From Hyparrhenia diplandra (lineage: Eukaryota > Streptophyta > Magnoliopsida > Poales > Poaceae), in assembly GCA_015847255.1 (NCBI GenBank), contig JADLZK010005784.1:290511-354510 (forward strand): a stretch of 64,000 bases of DNA, read 5' to 3'. The translations under genes were made by a program, and so were the position numbers. The notes beneath the pieces are model-generated. The model saw only the letters and a program-made list of their open reading frames with translations. It searched no databases and was not told the DNA's origin. This document shows, one piece after another, positions 12,218 to 25,100 of the stretch. Position 1 is the first letter of the stretch; each line of letters begins with the position of its first letter.

Positions 12218-12491
12218 TGCAGTAGAATTACGAGAAAGTAAAGAGACACAATATAGGCAAATGAACTCGTCCACTTTATTCATTGATCACCGGGTTACAT
12301 AAATAGGGAGGAGAGGAGAAGAAAACTTCACCATCAAGTCACCGTAACCTCATGCACACGTTACGTGGTTGTGGGAGCTTCCCGTGCATGTAGCCATGCG
12401 GGAAGGAACTCCTATGCGGTTGTGCCTTATTCGCTAAGGAACCACATGCGGTGGTTAGGATGAGATCATCTGTACAATATTATTCATAACA
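12218..12491 (-). repeat. 3' LTR of the copia-type element
   Basis: It matches 19586-19870 over its full length, including the shared stretches AAAGTAAAGAGACACAATA and CACCATCAAGTCACCGTAAC. On the minus strand it starts TGTTATG and ends GCA. Confidence 0.85.
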
Positions 12492-13179
12492 CTCCCCCTT
12501 GATCGAATCCGTCTTTGAGATCAATGTATTAAATAATTTCTCCAAAAACAGCGGGGAAAAATAAGGAGAAATATGTGTGGATATGCCATTAAAAACTCCT
12601 TAAAACCCAATGGGAAAAACAAGGATAAAATGGTATGGCATATTTGATTAATGTCTCATTGTAAACTTATATGGGGAAAAACCTTGGAAGGAAAACCCAT
12701 GACCAAGTTTAGAGAACAATAAATATGATCTGAGGATCATAATTGTAATAATATGTCTTTGATACCTTCTCAAAAACCCTCGTGGGGAAAATGTAAGATA
12801 TGACATAGGCTATGTCTTTGATATCCTAAACAAAAACCCCCTGTGGGGAAAAAACAAGAGATATGACATATGAACTTGTATTGATGTTGCCTCATTAAAA
12901 ACCTCTTATGAGAAACCTATGTGAGGGAAAAACTCATAGGGGGAAAAGAGTACAATATGATGTTTTGAACAGGTTATAGTTTCAAGAGGAGTCTCCCCTG
13001 AACCTTGCAACTCTCAAAGTCATCGCATACCAATTTCAACAACACATTATGAAATGTGAGAATTGGTAGGGGCTTTGTGAATAAATCTCGTGGAGTTATC
13101 ACTTGATTCGGTTTTGCAAGGTGTTTATCTCCTCACTTTCATGAGAAGAAAACATCTCTAGAAGGCAATATAGTGATAT

Positions 13180-15095
13180 TGCTCTTATGTAACCCTGTTT
13201 ACATCCAAGCAACACAAGTTGCATTATCATTGAGGATAATGGCTAGTGATTCGATGAATCAAATGTGATCATTCAATAAAGTAATACAAGTCTATGTAGT
13301 ACTTTAGAATAAGAAGTGGAAGTAGTCATTAGAGTCAAGTTTGATGACTCCTATGATAACTTTACCACTATAACATCAGTATGTGATCGGCAATATAGAG
13401 GGGATTAAATAGCCGGTATCATGATACTCAACATGATCATATCTTAATTTAAATAAATCAAGATCTTTTGTGCCATATAGATATCTATGGATATCTAATT
13501 TCACTCCCACCTTTCGGTGTTACGGGGAGTTGCGCTATTTTGAGCTATAGCAAGTATCTGCGCAAATGCAATATCGGGCTGTTGCAATATGCAAGATACA
13601 TGGCGCTTTGATGGCACTAAGGTTGTTATCCCAAGGGTCGGAGAATGGATATTGATCCATATTTAGGGATTGAATGACCATATTGTTGGTAGTATGATTG
13701 TCCAATATTATTCGGATATTGGTATACAATATCAATGGAATATTGGAGGACGGTGTGGGTGCTCAAGTTATGGACTTAAGCATAATTTGGTTTTACCCAA
13801 ACCTTTCATCTCGAAATATGTCTTATATGATGACTACTGTTTTGATATGTACCATATGAGATGTATAAAATCCATGAGGATTTTATTATGGTCACGGTGA
13901 AATCAATGATGGGAGACATCCTTACGTGGAAGGAACTCACCTAGTCGGTTGTACCACAATCAACTTGACTATTTCAAGCCATGGAGTGACTTGATTCATA
14001 CACAATATACGTTGCGATTTATGTTTTGATTTAGAATACAAAGTCCATTAGAACTTATAATCCAAATCTATCCAAATCAAGTTTGGTGCGCCAATTATCA
14101 ATATAGGAACAAAATTTCCACTCATACCAATGGGTATGTCATGCTAGGTCTCTGCGTGAAACCATGTGCTACAAGCTCTCACTATTTCACCACCTTATGG
14201 ATTTATGAATCCATAGTGCTTCCATCAAGAAAGCTTTGTGAGGAGAAATCGGTAAAGACTTCTCACTTTGAGTGAAAGCAATTCTCCTTAATTGCCACCT
14301 TTGATTGACCCAATATGATGAGTGTTTGAACACTGCGCCTAGGACTTGTGGTGCGGATCGGATAAGGTGCATGACAATATTGAGGAGTTTGTCGACAATT
14401 TGTAGTCTTTTGGTATGATTGATTCAATGGAACCAATTTTAGCATGTGGAAATGTTTACCCTTTGAACTCCATGTCATTTCCCATAATAACTTGAGTTAG
14501 AGGCGTTCCAATGACCCAGCGCCTAAATTTGTGCACAAGCTATTTTGGGCTTTTGGATGTTAAACATCCATAGGCTTTGGATAGTAAATATCCATGTGGT
14601 CTCTATCAACTTGAGGTTGACATGCATGTATTGTCTTGGATAATTGTCTCCCCTAATCAGAATGCTTGCAAGAAGTTGTATCCCTATGTGGCCATACTTC
14701 TCCCCTCTTATTGGTCGGGAGTTGAGTGGTTTTGTTAGGTACCTCCACTCTTTTTGGCACATTAGATGGGAATCGGATTGGGTCCATGCATTTGGCGAGT
14801 ATTTGCAATGTGTTGCAAATGTAAGATATTCCCGAACTGTTGGTTGATTCTTTTGGTATGCGTGGATATGAGGACCGAATATCGGTAGTGACATTCTCTT
14901 TTTGATTCTTGGCATTCTATGTGTGGTAAGTATCTCCCCTAATACCGGAATCTCCTCAAATATGTGTTGACATACGGGCAATGAATGAATCCCTAGATGC
15001 CCTTTGATGTATCTTTGCGGTGGTGATATTGGTACATGCAAAATGTTACCAATTCGCAAATGGAAAATGTTTGGTTTGTATGGCCAAATTTCCAC
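13180..15095 (-). pseudogene. Decayed copia pol (integrase end, RT, RNase H) remnant
   Basis: On the minus strand, 14990-15090 encodes LRIGNILHVPISPPQR followed by LGIH, a degraded form of the conserved post-integrase motif of grass copia elements. At 13201-13240 the minus strand encodes NDNATCVAW, a degraded form of the RNase H EDN(A/S)xC motif, followed by a GYIK-like remnant. Stops and frame changes separate them. No reverse transcriptase YVDD is readable. It is non-functional. Confidence 0.6.
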
Positions 15096-15730
15096 GTACT
15101 AAGCACCAACGGAGGGAGCCGTATGATGCGGTTTTGATGAATTTGGATTTTGTGATGCGTTGTGTAAATCCGCATGTCACCAACTAGATGTTGGAAAATT
15201 GCAATTCTATTTTGGGTCATCAAATAACAAACTTGATTCTCTCGAGAGATTTAGTTGTGCCATTATGTGTATGAACATAAGATACTTAATGAGGTAGTCC
15301 CTAAAAACCAAATAATTCCATGTAAATGGATTACATCCCAGCGTCAAGATCATTTGCTCGAACTATAGAATTCGAGCAATGAATGAAAACCAGCGTCGTG
15401 GTACCTTATGAGTAAGGCACATATTTTAGGACAACATTGTAGATGCATGTGTGCATTACATAGTATCTTTATGGTCCATAAAATGGCAAATGGAGTCACA
15501 TGTATGTTCTTGAATTTCTTCAAAAAATTTGGTGGCTCACATTAATGTTATGACCAATAGAAATGATAATAATTTTCTCGTCATTCTACATGTGGAATGA
15601 TCAAGGCAGATATGCCAAATCTTGATGAGATCAAGAGAGAAAAATTATTTTATACGCAACATGTAATATGGGATTGATGTATGTAATACATCCCGGGCGA
15701 TATGGAAGGAATTTGCACAATCTCTCATAG

Positions 15731-15795
15731 TTGTGTTAGTGGTACAATGGTCCACTAAATAAGATTCCTTTCCATCCGGGTTCGATCCCAAGTAA
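15731..15795 (+). other. tRNA-like sequence (A-box-like and exact B-box)
   Basis: TAGTGGTACAATGG at 15737-15750 resembles a pol III A-box and GGTTCGATCCC at 15779-15789 is an exact B-box. The spacing, about 29 bases, suits a tRNA. The 3' acceptor stem does not pair convincingly, so this is more likely a tRNA pseudogene or SINE head inside the retroelement than a working tRNA. Confidence 0.3.
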
Positions 15796-18239
15796 TTCTA
15801 TATATAGAGTGAGGCGAGAATCCAAAGGAATTTGCACTCATATAGAATATGTATATCATGTATGTGGTACATGACATTATCATACTACATGTGGTAGTGT
15901 GGCATTAGGCTACTAATAGCTCCAATGGAAATATGGAGACTTTACAAGCGATACGCTTGTTGAGGTGAACTCAAATTAATCCAAATAACTTCGCTTGCCT
16001 CCAATGAGTTGGAGGAACAGTTGAGCCAAATGTTGAGTTTGGCATTTTTGTGTACTTAGAACATTACAATCACATTTATGTGAAAAATGTGAGACTTGTA
16101 ACACTTTGTCTTTTCCAAAAGAAAATGACATTTCTTTGTTATGAGAATCCATTATGTTATAATTTCAAGGACCAAAGCTTGATAAATGAATGAGTAAACA
16201 ATCATTTATGTTTAGGCAATATTACATCCTTTGTTGAAATCCCAATAGGGACATGCAAAAGGTAGATGGATCTCACTCCTTTGAATACACGGATTTGAAG
16301 AAATTCAAGTGTTGGAGTTGCATAAAAATGCATAAATGCAAGTGTGACAATATCGGAATGGATTGAGCATTTGGTTGGGGGTTGGCGATAAGCGTTATTA
16401 TGCCATACGATCCCAATGATATCGTTGATATCACTCATATGAGGAAAATAAATTCCATCCAATGCGAGGTTGGAAATATTCCAAATTGGAAATATTAGCC
16501 AAGTCCAACATGAGTTTATCATGTATGAATTTACTTGAGAGTAAATTGTATAGCATAAAGGCAAAATTTTGGGGATTCAAGGTGATACTTGATTGTAGAC
16601 TCCATTCTGACGACAAAAAGTCATTTGCTAATGTTTTTGGGATCCATTCTGTGGGAATAGATGTTGTAAAATCTTCGCCAAAACATAGACTACGTATGTG
16701 ATAGAAAGTATCCACCAAAATAATACACTATATATTGCTATTTATTTAAGCAAATGATTACTTAAATAACTTCATATTCAAGATGTGTCTTGAATATTGG
16801 CATATGCAAAATATGGTAAAGTCAAGATGAATCTTGAATCACATGTAGTGTTTGCCTCATATTGGATAGGTGATAGAAAATCACTCTTTGTCATTATAGT
16901 GTACAATAATTATTGCCAAGATAGTCTCAATTAGATATTAGCAATTTAACACAATGAAGGTGCAAACCAGATTGGTGACCTTATAGTAGGGGAGCATAAT
17001 CTGCAAATATGTGTATGTGCAGTAGATGTCATCCCATTACATTGTGTTCATGCTAATAGGGACGAGTTGATCACACTTTAAAAGTAGTTCAACTCGGAGG
17101 TAGTCACTATGTTTGTAGAAACACGGTGTAGACCTCAAATTGTGAGACTATTGCTTTGAAAGTAAACATCCAAATGATGTAAACCGTATGCAAATCACAT
17201 TTAGATTGGATAAGCACATGCGGATAGTCACTATGTGATGGACATAGTGTAGATCCTGCAGATAGTATTGAGATACTAACTTGTGTATGGCCAATCTAAA
17301 AGATGAATTATGGCAAATCACACTGTAGGTGTAGACCTCTTTTGTAGTTCACATTTAAAATTGGAGTACGCACAATGAGGATGAAATCCTATGATAGTAC
17401 TGAGGTACACCATGCGTGTATGACCAATTTTGTAAAATGAACAAAAAGTTGTCTTTGTGAAGGTGAAGGTCATTTGTTCTAAAATTAGACATTGGATACA
17501 CACGTTGGAGATAATCACTATGTATGAGATAGTGTAGATCTCACAAGTAGTACTATGCTACTACCTTGTGGTTGGCCAATATGCTAAAGTTAGAACATTA
17601 TACACACAAATGATGAGGTAATCACTTATTTTGCATGAAATAAAGTAAGCACTTGAAACTTAAAGAGTAAGTAAATGCGCTAAAGTAAAAGAATGCAAAA
17701 GTAAATTGCATATAAAATAAATTGCATGAAAATAAAGGGATTTTGTCTCATTTGATGGAACTTAGGTAGTCACCGTGAGGGTGTAGACCTTTTAATTGTT
17801 TCACTATCAAGATGTATTCCTTATAAGTTCATAGTCAAATTGGAAGTGCACTTTGAGGAATAAATCCCACGGTAGTATGGATACTACCTTGTGATTGCCA
17901 ATTCGATAATAAAAGGTGACATCGAGTGTATCAAGTTCCAAAGAGATAAATCAACCATAACATTTGAATAAGTACATGTTACGATGCAATTTCTGATGAC
18001 ATGTGGTCACAAAAATATTTATTTACATGAGGTAAATATTGCGCATCATAGTTATATTTACATGAGGTAAATACAGTACTTTATAGTTATGTTTAAACCT
18101 GAGGGTTAAAACAATATTTCTGGAATACATTAATAATCCATTTGGACTATCACGACATTCACAGAAAATGAGGAGGGGTTTCGTGCAAAATGCACAAATC
18201 CTTTCCATCCAAATCCCACGCACGGACAGTTCCTGGAAA

Positions 18240-19391
18240 TCATCCCTCGGCCTCATGGCTGTCTACATGCGCGATGCATGCGCGAGATTGACTGGCCGCC
18301 AGGCTCCTGGCCTGTAGGCCGCTCGGGGCTGCACCTTGGGCACGCCGCGCGGGCCCAGCCATCCGCCAAGAGGAGCCAGCCGTGGTAGCCGCTCGGGACA
18401 GTGTACGCGAGAGCGCCGTACGTAACCGCCTGCCACTGGATCGCGAGGAGCGACTGCGGGGGTCGCGAGGGCCTGCCGCGAGATCCGCGGGAGTCGCGCC
18501 GCGTGGGGCCTCCTGCGCGCCCTGTGGGGCCAGCAGTCTGAGGAAGCGGTCCGTGCGTCGCGCTGCAGGAGCGCCGCCGGGGTCGGGCGAGCGCCGGGCT
18601 GCCGTCCCAGGTACGCGGGCCGGCCGCGAGGGCCTTTGTCGTCGGAAGTGCGCCGCGTGTGCGAGCTTGCTGGCCAAGACGCGAGACCGTCGCCAGCCTG
18701 GAACTTTGCGCGTGAGCGCGCGCGCCCGTGAGAGGCGCTCCCGGTTGCGCCAGGTGGGTCCATCCTCGGGCCGTGAAGACCGAAGCCGCTGGGGTGTCGC
18801 GACTAGCCACCGGGGCGACGCAGAGGTCGTCGTGGCTGCTTGGCCGCCGGTCCACCAGCAGCCGAAACCGCGCGTGAGGTCGCGCGGGGGCCAGGGGCGA
18901 AGTCGCGGCATGAGGCCGCTCAAATTCCACGCGGGGCCGGCTCTAGAAGCCTGAGCGCCGTCTGCAGCCACGGGCCGAAGCCGCGTGCGCGAGCTGTGGG
19001 GGCTCGCGAGGCCGCGGGAGAGCCGTCGTCGCGGCGCTAGGCAGCGCAGAGGGCCACCAGTGCCAACCAGACGAGGCCGCTCGCGGCCAGCCATGGTCGT
19101 GAGGCCGCTGTTCACCGGTGGCACGTAGGCCTGGGCAGAGCCGCGGCGCGAGGCCGCCGTTCGCCGGTGGCGTGAGGGCCTGAGCACGAGGCCGCCGTTG
19201 GTGCTAGCCGCGCGATGCGTGCTACAAGCACGGTGCAAGGCCGCGCGAGCAAAATCGGGGCCGTGCAAGAGCCTGATTTGCCCCATAGGCCTTGTGAATG
19301 GTGCGGCCCTCATCCTCGTTTGGAGGAGAGGCAGCCCGTCATCGCTTCGATGAAGCGGTTCCTCTTCGAACATCGGAGGATTGGGAAGCAA
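18240..19391 (-). other. GC-rich leader/gag region of the copia element
   Basis: The composition changes abruptly at about 18240 from AT-rich to strongly GC-rich, then returns to mixed sequence at the 19.38-kb duplication. The minus strand is open for 383 codons (Arg/Ala/Pro/Ser-rich), and shorter overlapping frames are open too, so openness alone is not evidence of a protein. The word GAGGCCGC recurs every few dozen bases. I see no gag zinc knuckle. It lies where gag or the 5' leader should be. Confidence 0.5.
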
Positions 19392-19568
19392 ATAGCTTCG
19401 CCGTCATTACCTTGATCAGTCGATGCGACGTATGATCTAACCAACTGAGTCTCTGAGGAGAATGTGGAGAGCGATTGGGAAGCAAATAGCTTCGCCGTCA
19501 TTACCTTGATCAGTCGATGCGACGTATGATCTAACCAACTGAGTCTCTGAGGAGAATGTGGAGAGCGA
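19381..19568 (+). repeat. Perfect tandem duplication, 2 x 94 bp, beside the 5' LTR
   Basis: 19381-19474 and 19475-19568 are identical as far as I can read (each begins TTGGGAAGCAAATAGC and ends GTGGAGAGCGA). The duplication sits immediately internal to the primer-binding site of the copia element, in its untranslated leader. Confidence 0.95.
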
Positions 19569-19585
19569 TGGTGCTGATAACGTAT

Positions 19586-19870
19586 TGCGAGTAGAATTGC
19601 GAGAAAGTAAAGAGACACAATATAGGTAAATGAACTCGTCCACTTTATTCATTGATCACCAGGTTACATATATATAAGGAGGAGAGGAGAAGGAAACTTC
19701 ACCATCAAGTCACCGTAACCTCATGCACACGTTCCGTGGCTGTGGGAGCTTCCCGTGCATGTAGCCATGCGGAAAGAAACTCCTATGCGGTTGTGCTTGA
19801 CTGCTAAGGAACCACGTGCGGTGGTGCGGTGGTTAGGATGAGATCGTGCTGTACCATATTATTCATAACA
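19586..19870 (-). repeat. 5' LTR of the copia-type element
   Basis: This is the partner of 12218-12491. It carries an extra 8-bp GCGGTGGT-type duplication near 19825 relative to the other LTR. The minus strand is the transcribed direction. Confidence 0.85.
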
Positions 19871-20480
19871 GTTTCCATCGATCCGCTGGGGCTTCCCCTT
19901 CCCTCCCATGCGGCCCACCGTCCCTCCTGCGCGCGCGACTCCGACTCCACTCCCGCGGGCTCACGCCTCCTCCCGCGCGGAGGACTCCTATGTTCTAAAT
20001 CGTTCGCATGTACAGTGGTTCCCAGCTCCAAATATAGTCGATAGTTTGCAACGCTCTCATGCTTCAGCCTCCCTGCCCTTTCCTCCTGGCTTGCGGCGCA
20101 TAGTTCTCCCAGTTCCAAATATAGCCATCAGTTGAGAATCACAGCAGGACGGCCGGCCGGCCGGAGCAGAAGCTCCCTTGGTCCAAATCCAGGTACGCCC
20201 CAATCCCCAATGACCTAGCATCCCCAGCTAATCTCCCTCAGCAACAAATAATTTTTAACGCAAATCCATACCGAGATCTCTGAACCAGGGGCTGAATGGT
20301 AACTTATGGACTTGTAATTTCCACAAAAATAATTTATGTAATGTAATTTAAATCCTTTTATTTTCTATGATGAGTGCTATTTTAATCACTGTGATCACCT
20401 ACGGCAAGTGTGAAACTGAAATACATGTAAATGTGAACTGAAGCACTACTTTTGGTGAAACCGAAATGCATGCTATTTTT

Positions 20481-20591
20481 GGTTAACTAGCTCATCTTAT
20501 TCTCAGGTTGATGATCAGGACAAAGTTTTGAAGCCTGGTTAACTAGCTCATCTTATTCTCAGGTTGATGATCAGGACAAAGTTTTGAAGCC
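20481..20591 (+). repeat. Perfect tandem duplication, 2 x 56 bp
   Basis: The unit GGTTAACTAGCTCATC...GTTTTGAAGCC occurs at 20481-20536 and 20537-20591 without mismatch. Confidence 0.95.
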
Positions 20592-20689
20592 ACCGCAGGA
20601 AGACTTCTGAAGCCACGGCTATCTAATTATTTTGGTTTTGCTATATATATTTCTGAAGCCACGACAAAGTTTGGTAATGCTCGTGTTAC

Positions 20690-20765
20690 GGAGCGACCAC
20701 ATTTTGTAATATTCTTTCTCGCTTAATGAAAAACGCGCCTAGGCGTGCTCTGAAAAAAAAAAAAA
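20690..20765 (+). mobile_element. Possible LINE-type retroposon 3' tail
   Basis: A GC-rich hairpin-like segment (CGCGCCTAGGCGTGC) after CTTAATGAAA is followed by a run of 13 A residues at 20753-20765. This arrangement is typical of plant L1-type 3' ends. No coding sequence or target duplication was identified. Confidence 0.35.
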
Positions 20766-20925
20766 TATTTCTATTCTTATTGTAATGGACGACAATATCT
20801 ATCATGTTACATGCTACTGGTATTTTTTTTTATCCTTCTTGCTATTGTAATGGATGACTTGTGATAGATGTAGGGTGGATCACATGGTAATATGCCACAA
20901 CTGATCAGCTTATTTTGTGCTTAGT

Positions 20926-21097
20926 AATAAATGTCTTTATTTATAGAAATTACCATAATAAACTTTGCATTGAGGACTATGGTTTCTTGTGATAGAGTCT
21001 TGAAGCCATAAAATAAATGTCTTTATTTATAGAAATTACCATGATAAACTTTGCATTGGGGACTATGGTTTCTTGTGATAGAGTCTTGAAGCCATAG
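20926..21097 (+). repeat. Near-perfect tandem duplication, 2 x 86 bp
   Basis: Units at 20926-21011 and 21012-21097 differ at about three A/G positions. Both begin AATAAATGTC and end GTCTTGAAGCCATA. Confidence 0.92.
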
Positions 21098-21705
21098 ACT
21101 CTATGGACTCTATGGGTAGAGTTTGCACTGTGAGTGCTCTAAGCATAAGACAAATATATTGAGAAAGCTATATAAACAATTTTAAAGTGAACAATAAACA
21201 CTTAAATTTTACTTAAATAATTTACTATCTAAATGTCTATCCCTTGCCCAATATTCTTGGGTGGTTAGTGGTCCACACGTATCACCTTCCTATCGTGCAC
21301 CTGAGCGCGGCACACAATGCTTTGTCACCCGAATCCCGATTGTTTTTTTTTTTTTGGTTATATAGGGCAGAAAAACGCTGATGGTTGAGTTGGAGGAGAA
21401 GCAAGCGGGGCCTTGAGGGCAGGTTTGGGCCCCGAAACCCCAAAAGCAACAAACCTCAAAGAAAGGCCGGCGAGGCTACCACCCACGATGTAAGGAAAGC
21501 CCAATCGCGCAACCCCGACTCGGCATCTCCTCCCTCGGCCTCGACGCGGAGACCGCGACCACGCGAGTCATGACGGCGGTGACCGGGCTTGGGTCCCCGC
21601 TAACTCATCCCCTGTGCTGTCACCTCCGCACAACATCCAGCTCCCGCATCCCGACCCCGTGGCCTGCCCCGCCCCATCGCTAGCCAATTTTGCCACTTTA
21701 CTGGG

Positions 21706-21789
21706 ACGCATGCATGCGCTCTAATTTGTGAGGAAGATGGAGAGATGACGCATGCATGTGCTCTAATTTGTGAGGAAGCTGGAGAGATG
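21706..21789 (+). repeat. Tandem duplication, 2 x 42 bp
   Basis: Units start ACGCATGCATG at 21706 and 21748 and end GGAGAGATG. They differ at two positions. The array lies about 320 bp upstream of the villin start codon. Confidence 0.9.
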
Positions 21790-22103
21790 AGCCGCATGCG
21801 CTCGCCCCTCGCATTTTACCTCTTCTTTCTCCTCAATCCGTCTTTCACGGATGGCCATCTACTTCGCCCTGCTTCCCCACCCCTCCCGGATCGTTCTCTC
21901 TCCCAAGATTTTCCCAATTCCATCGACAATTACAGCCCTCGGCCTCGGGTGAGAGAATGATCGAATCCTTCATCATCATTTTCTTTTCTTTTTCACCATT
22001 TCCTACCGCCACGCGATGTTGTTAGAACAATAATTTTTGTTGCTTATTTTTAACATTCTTTTGATACGAAATCGGCGAGGGTTCTTCATCATCAACACCC
22101 ATC

Positions 22104-25100
22104 ATGTCGGTGTCTATGAAGGATTTGGACCCGGCATTCCACGGAATTTGGGCAAAAGGAGTATCCTTTTTTCGCATGCTAATCGTGCAATGTAACTTTC
22201 CATAGCACTGCCATCTTTCATCGAGGCGCATTGTAAGACCTTATATAGGATGGCTCTCTTAGCCTAAACATGTGGATGACAAAGAGCCAATTGATTGTAA
22301 CGATAAACATGCTCACCCGGCAAGCGGCTAATTAGAGTGTCTGCGAGGTTAGTCTAAGAAACATACATAAACTGCATATTGTTTGTCGGTTAAAACTGTT
22401 AAATAACACTTACATTGTCTTTTTCGGTCTCGGGGTAGTGATTGCTCTCTAGCTAGTGTCTACTATATCTGATTTTCTTTGTGATATCTTTGCTAAATTT
22501 TGACACGATAAGGTTAAAAAAAGTTTGACATGATCCTGGAATTGTAAAACACTTACAAGTAAGCATAATAGCTATTAAAATGTTTTGACTTCAATATATA
22601 TGCCGGGGAGCCATAAGTTGAACTTCGGATGGTCACAAATTTACTTCGTATGACACGCAGTTGAACTTGTCTTCAAAAACACACAGTAAAACTTTAGATA
22701 TGATCTGTAAAACTGTTTGTCTGTCACGTCGCAATTGTTTAGCTTTAGACAAAATTAAAAGTGTTCGAGGGTGGCTAAATTAATCAGAGAACCTCTTGGT
22801 AACGAAACTATATAGGAACTGTGATGAGGTTGATGTAAATATCAAGCAAACATCTATCCTTTCGAAGTTTCTTTGTCATTTTGTCCTACTCAACTTTACT
22901 TTTTTGTTCATAAGAGTTCTTACGCAAGCATTGTAATCCTTAATTTAGTTATAGCGGTGCGGTGGTATGGCGTATTGAGAATTTTAAACCGGTTTACGTG
23001 CCAACATCTTCACATGGAAAATTTTACATGGGTGATTCATATATCATCTTGAAGGTATGGATTTCTTGATGCCCTTTTTATGAATATCCCTTTATTTAGG
23101 AAGAGTATTGGTGTATCATAATTGAAAGGTAAAATAGTTGGTCCCACTTGAAACAAAACCTTAGAGGCTCTCATAAATGCGTGACAAATATTTTGTCGCT
23201 TTTTTTTTTCTCATCTTGTATCATTTAACGTAACCCTTGATGGTGCATGATATGCTTCACTTTGTCCATGAAGTTCTCATCATGATAGTACGATCTGTTT
23301 ATGGTCGACCTCGGTATTATTTTTTCTTATTGTCTTGAATATTTTTTTCCTTATGTTCCCTGCAGACAACGGCTTTGAAAAATGGTTCCTTTCGCCATGA
23401 CATCCATTATTGGCTTGGTAAAGACACTAGTCGGGTAGATTTTCAAACCATTTGACACTTTGCATCACTTGTTTTTGCTCTTCGGGAATATTATCTTGGT
23501 ATTTTTCATTAACTAATAGCTCTCGAAAATGTCCATTCTTTTCCTTGGTAGGATGAAATTTGGGCTGCTTTGCAATTTTAAGCTGTAGAGCTTGATTTTG
23601 CACTTGGAGGGACGTCTTTGTCGATACCGGGAATTACAAGGCAATGAAACTGAAAGGTTTCTCTCATATTTTAGGCCTTGCATCATGCCACAACCAGGCG
23701 GGGTAGCTTCTGGGTTCAACCATGTAGAAGTCAATGATCAGGAGATTCAGGAGCATGTTACCCGTTTATATGTGTGTAGAGGGAAACATGTTGTCCATGT
23801 TAAAGAGGTGAGCTATCTACAACCTTGTACAACTTCTTTTATTCTATTAATATAAAAGCTTACGGTGGGGACTCCCATTGCTGTATCATTTTCAGAAAAA
23901 ATAGCACTATTTTTTTCTAGCTAACAAGGTTTGCTCATTTGTTGATTATGCTTTCTAACTAGGTTCCTTTTACTCGTTCGTCCCTTAACCATGAGGACAT
24001 ATTTATTTTGGATACCAAGTCCAAAATTTTTCCAGTTCAATGGTTCCAACTCATGCATTCAAGAGAGGGCAAAAGCTCTTGAAGTTGTACAATACATCAA
24101 AGATACTTTCCATGAGGGCAAGTGTGATGTTGCGAGGGGTTGGTAAGCAAATACATTAATGTACTAGAATATTAGAAGTCACATAAGATGTGATAATTTA
24201 AATTTCTCTTTTAGAGGATGGGAAATTGATGGCTGATGCGGAATTTGGTGAATTTTGGGCTTTGTTTGGGGCTTGGCTCCTCTTCCAAGGAAGACAGCTT
24301 CAACGAATAATGGGAAAGATAGGAAATTGCCATCAAATTGATATGGTATCTCACTACTATTTTTCACATGTCGGCCTTAGTTGTCAACAAGAACAATAAT
24401 ATCCTATTTAAATGCCATCCGTTGAAATTATGAAAATGTATTATTTATTTGACTTCCCAGCATCAACCAAGGAAAATTGGAGCAAATTAATTTTGAATCC
24501 TTGGCGCGTGAGTTACTTGAGCCAAACAAATGCTACTTGCTTGCTGCGGTGCTGAAATGTATGTTTGGATGGGAAGAAGTACTTCTTTGGAAGAAAGAAA
24601 GGGTGCAAGCAAAAGCTGGCTGAGGTATTTGCATAAATTACTCATGCATCTTCATTATATTTTTTTAACAAATGATTATATCCACTAAGATATTATTCAA
24701 GCCGAAAATGAAAAAGACAAAGCTATTTCACTCCCAAATTTAAGGAAAGCTAGTTACTTCAACTGTCACGATCGGAAGAGCTAATTATTTTTCTTGGGCT
24801 CACTACTCATAATGATTATTTTAAAAAATCTTGATGCTCACAACATATTCATGTGTAGTATTATGCATCTGCGGCCTTTCGGTTTCTTTATCTCTATCAC
24901 GTAAAACTACTCGTTGATGATAGCCGAACAAAATCACATGTTATCAAAGTGATTGAGGGATTCGAGACAGTCATGTTCAAATCAAAATTTATTGAGTGGC
25001 CACCACGCCTGATTTGAAGTTATCATCTCATGGATGGAAGAGGCAAAGTTGCGAGGTTATTGTCTACATATTATCGGTTTCAATGCAAGATATTGTTAAT

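Larger units (their letters stand above)
12218..19870 (-). mobile_element. Ty1-copia-type LTR retrotransposon with paired LTRs, pol decayed
   Basis: Two direct repeats of about 275-285 bp (12218-12491 and 19586-19870) bound 7.1 kb of internal DNA. Orientation is minus: the polypurine tract AAGGGGGAG directly precedes the LTR start TGTTATGAATA at 12491. Next to the right-hand LTR the minus strand reads TTATCAGCACCATC, a plausible primer-binding site. The LTRs differ at roughly 16 positions by eye (about 6%). Minus-strand pol traces appear in copia order: the end of integrase near 15.0 kb, then RNase H near 13.2 kb. No intact gag-pol remains. I did not find a convincing target-site duplication (GTTTT near 12211 versus GTTTC at 19871 is imperfect). 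Confidence 0.8.

Noticed and set aside
14523..14700. LLASILIRG segment as a copia integrase core
   Set aside because: It would place the integrase core downstream of the post-integrase PPQR motif at 15.0 kb. The resemblance is weak and probably chance.
18240..19391. 383-codon minus-strand ORF as an independent gene
   Set aside because: It lies inside an LTR retrotransposon in very GC-rich DNA where several frames are open. The predicted protein is low complexity and matches no family I know.
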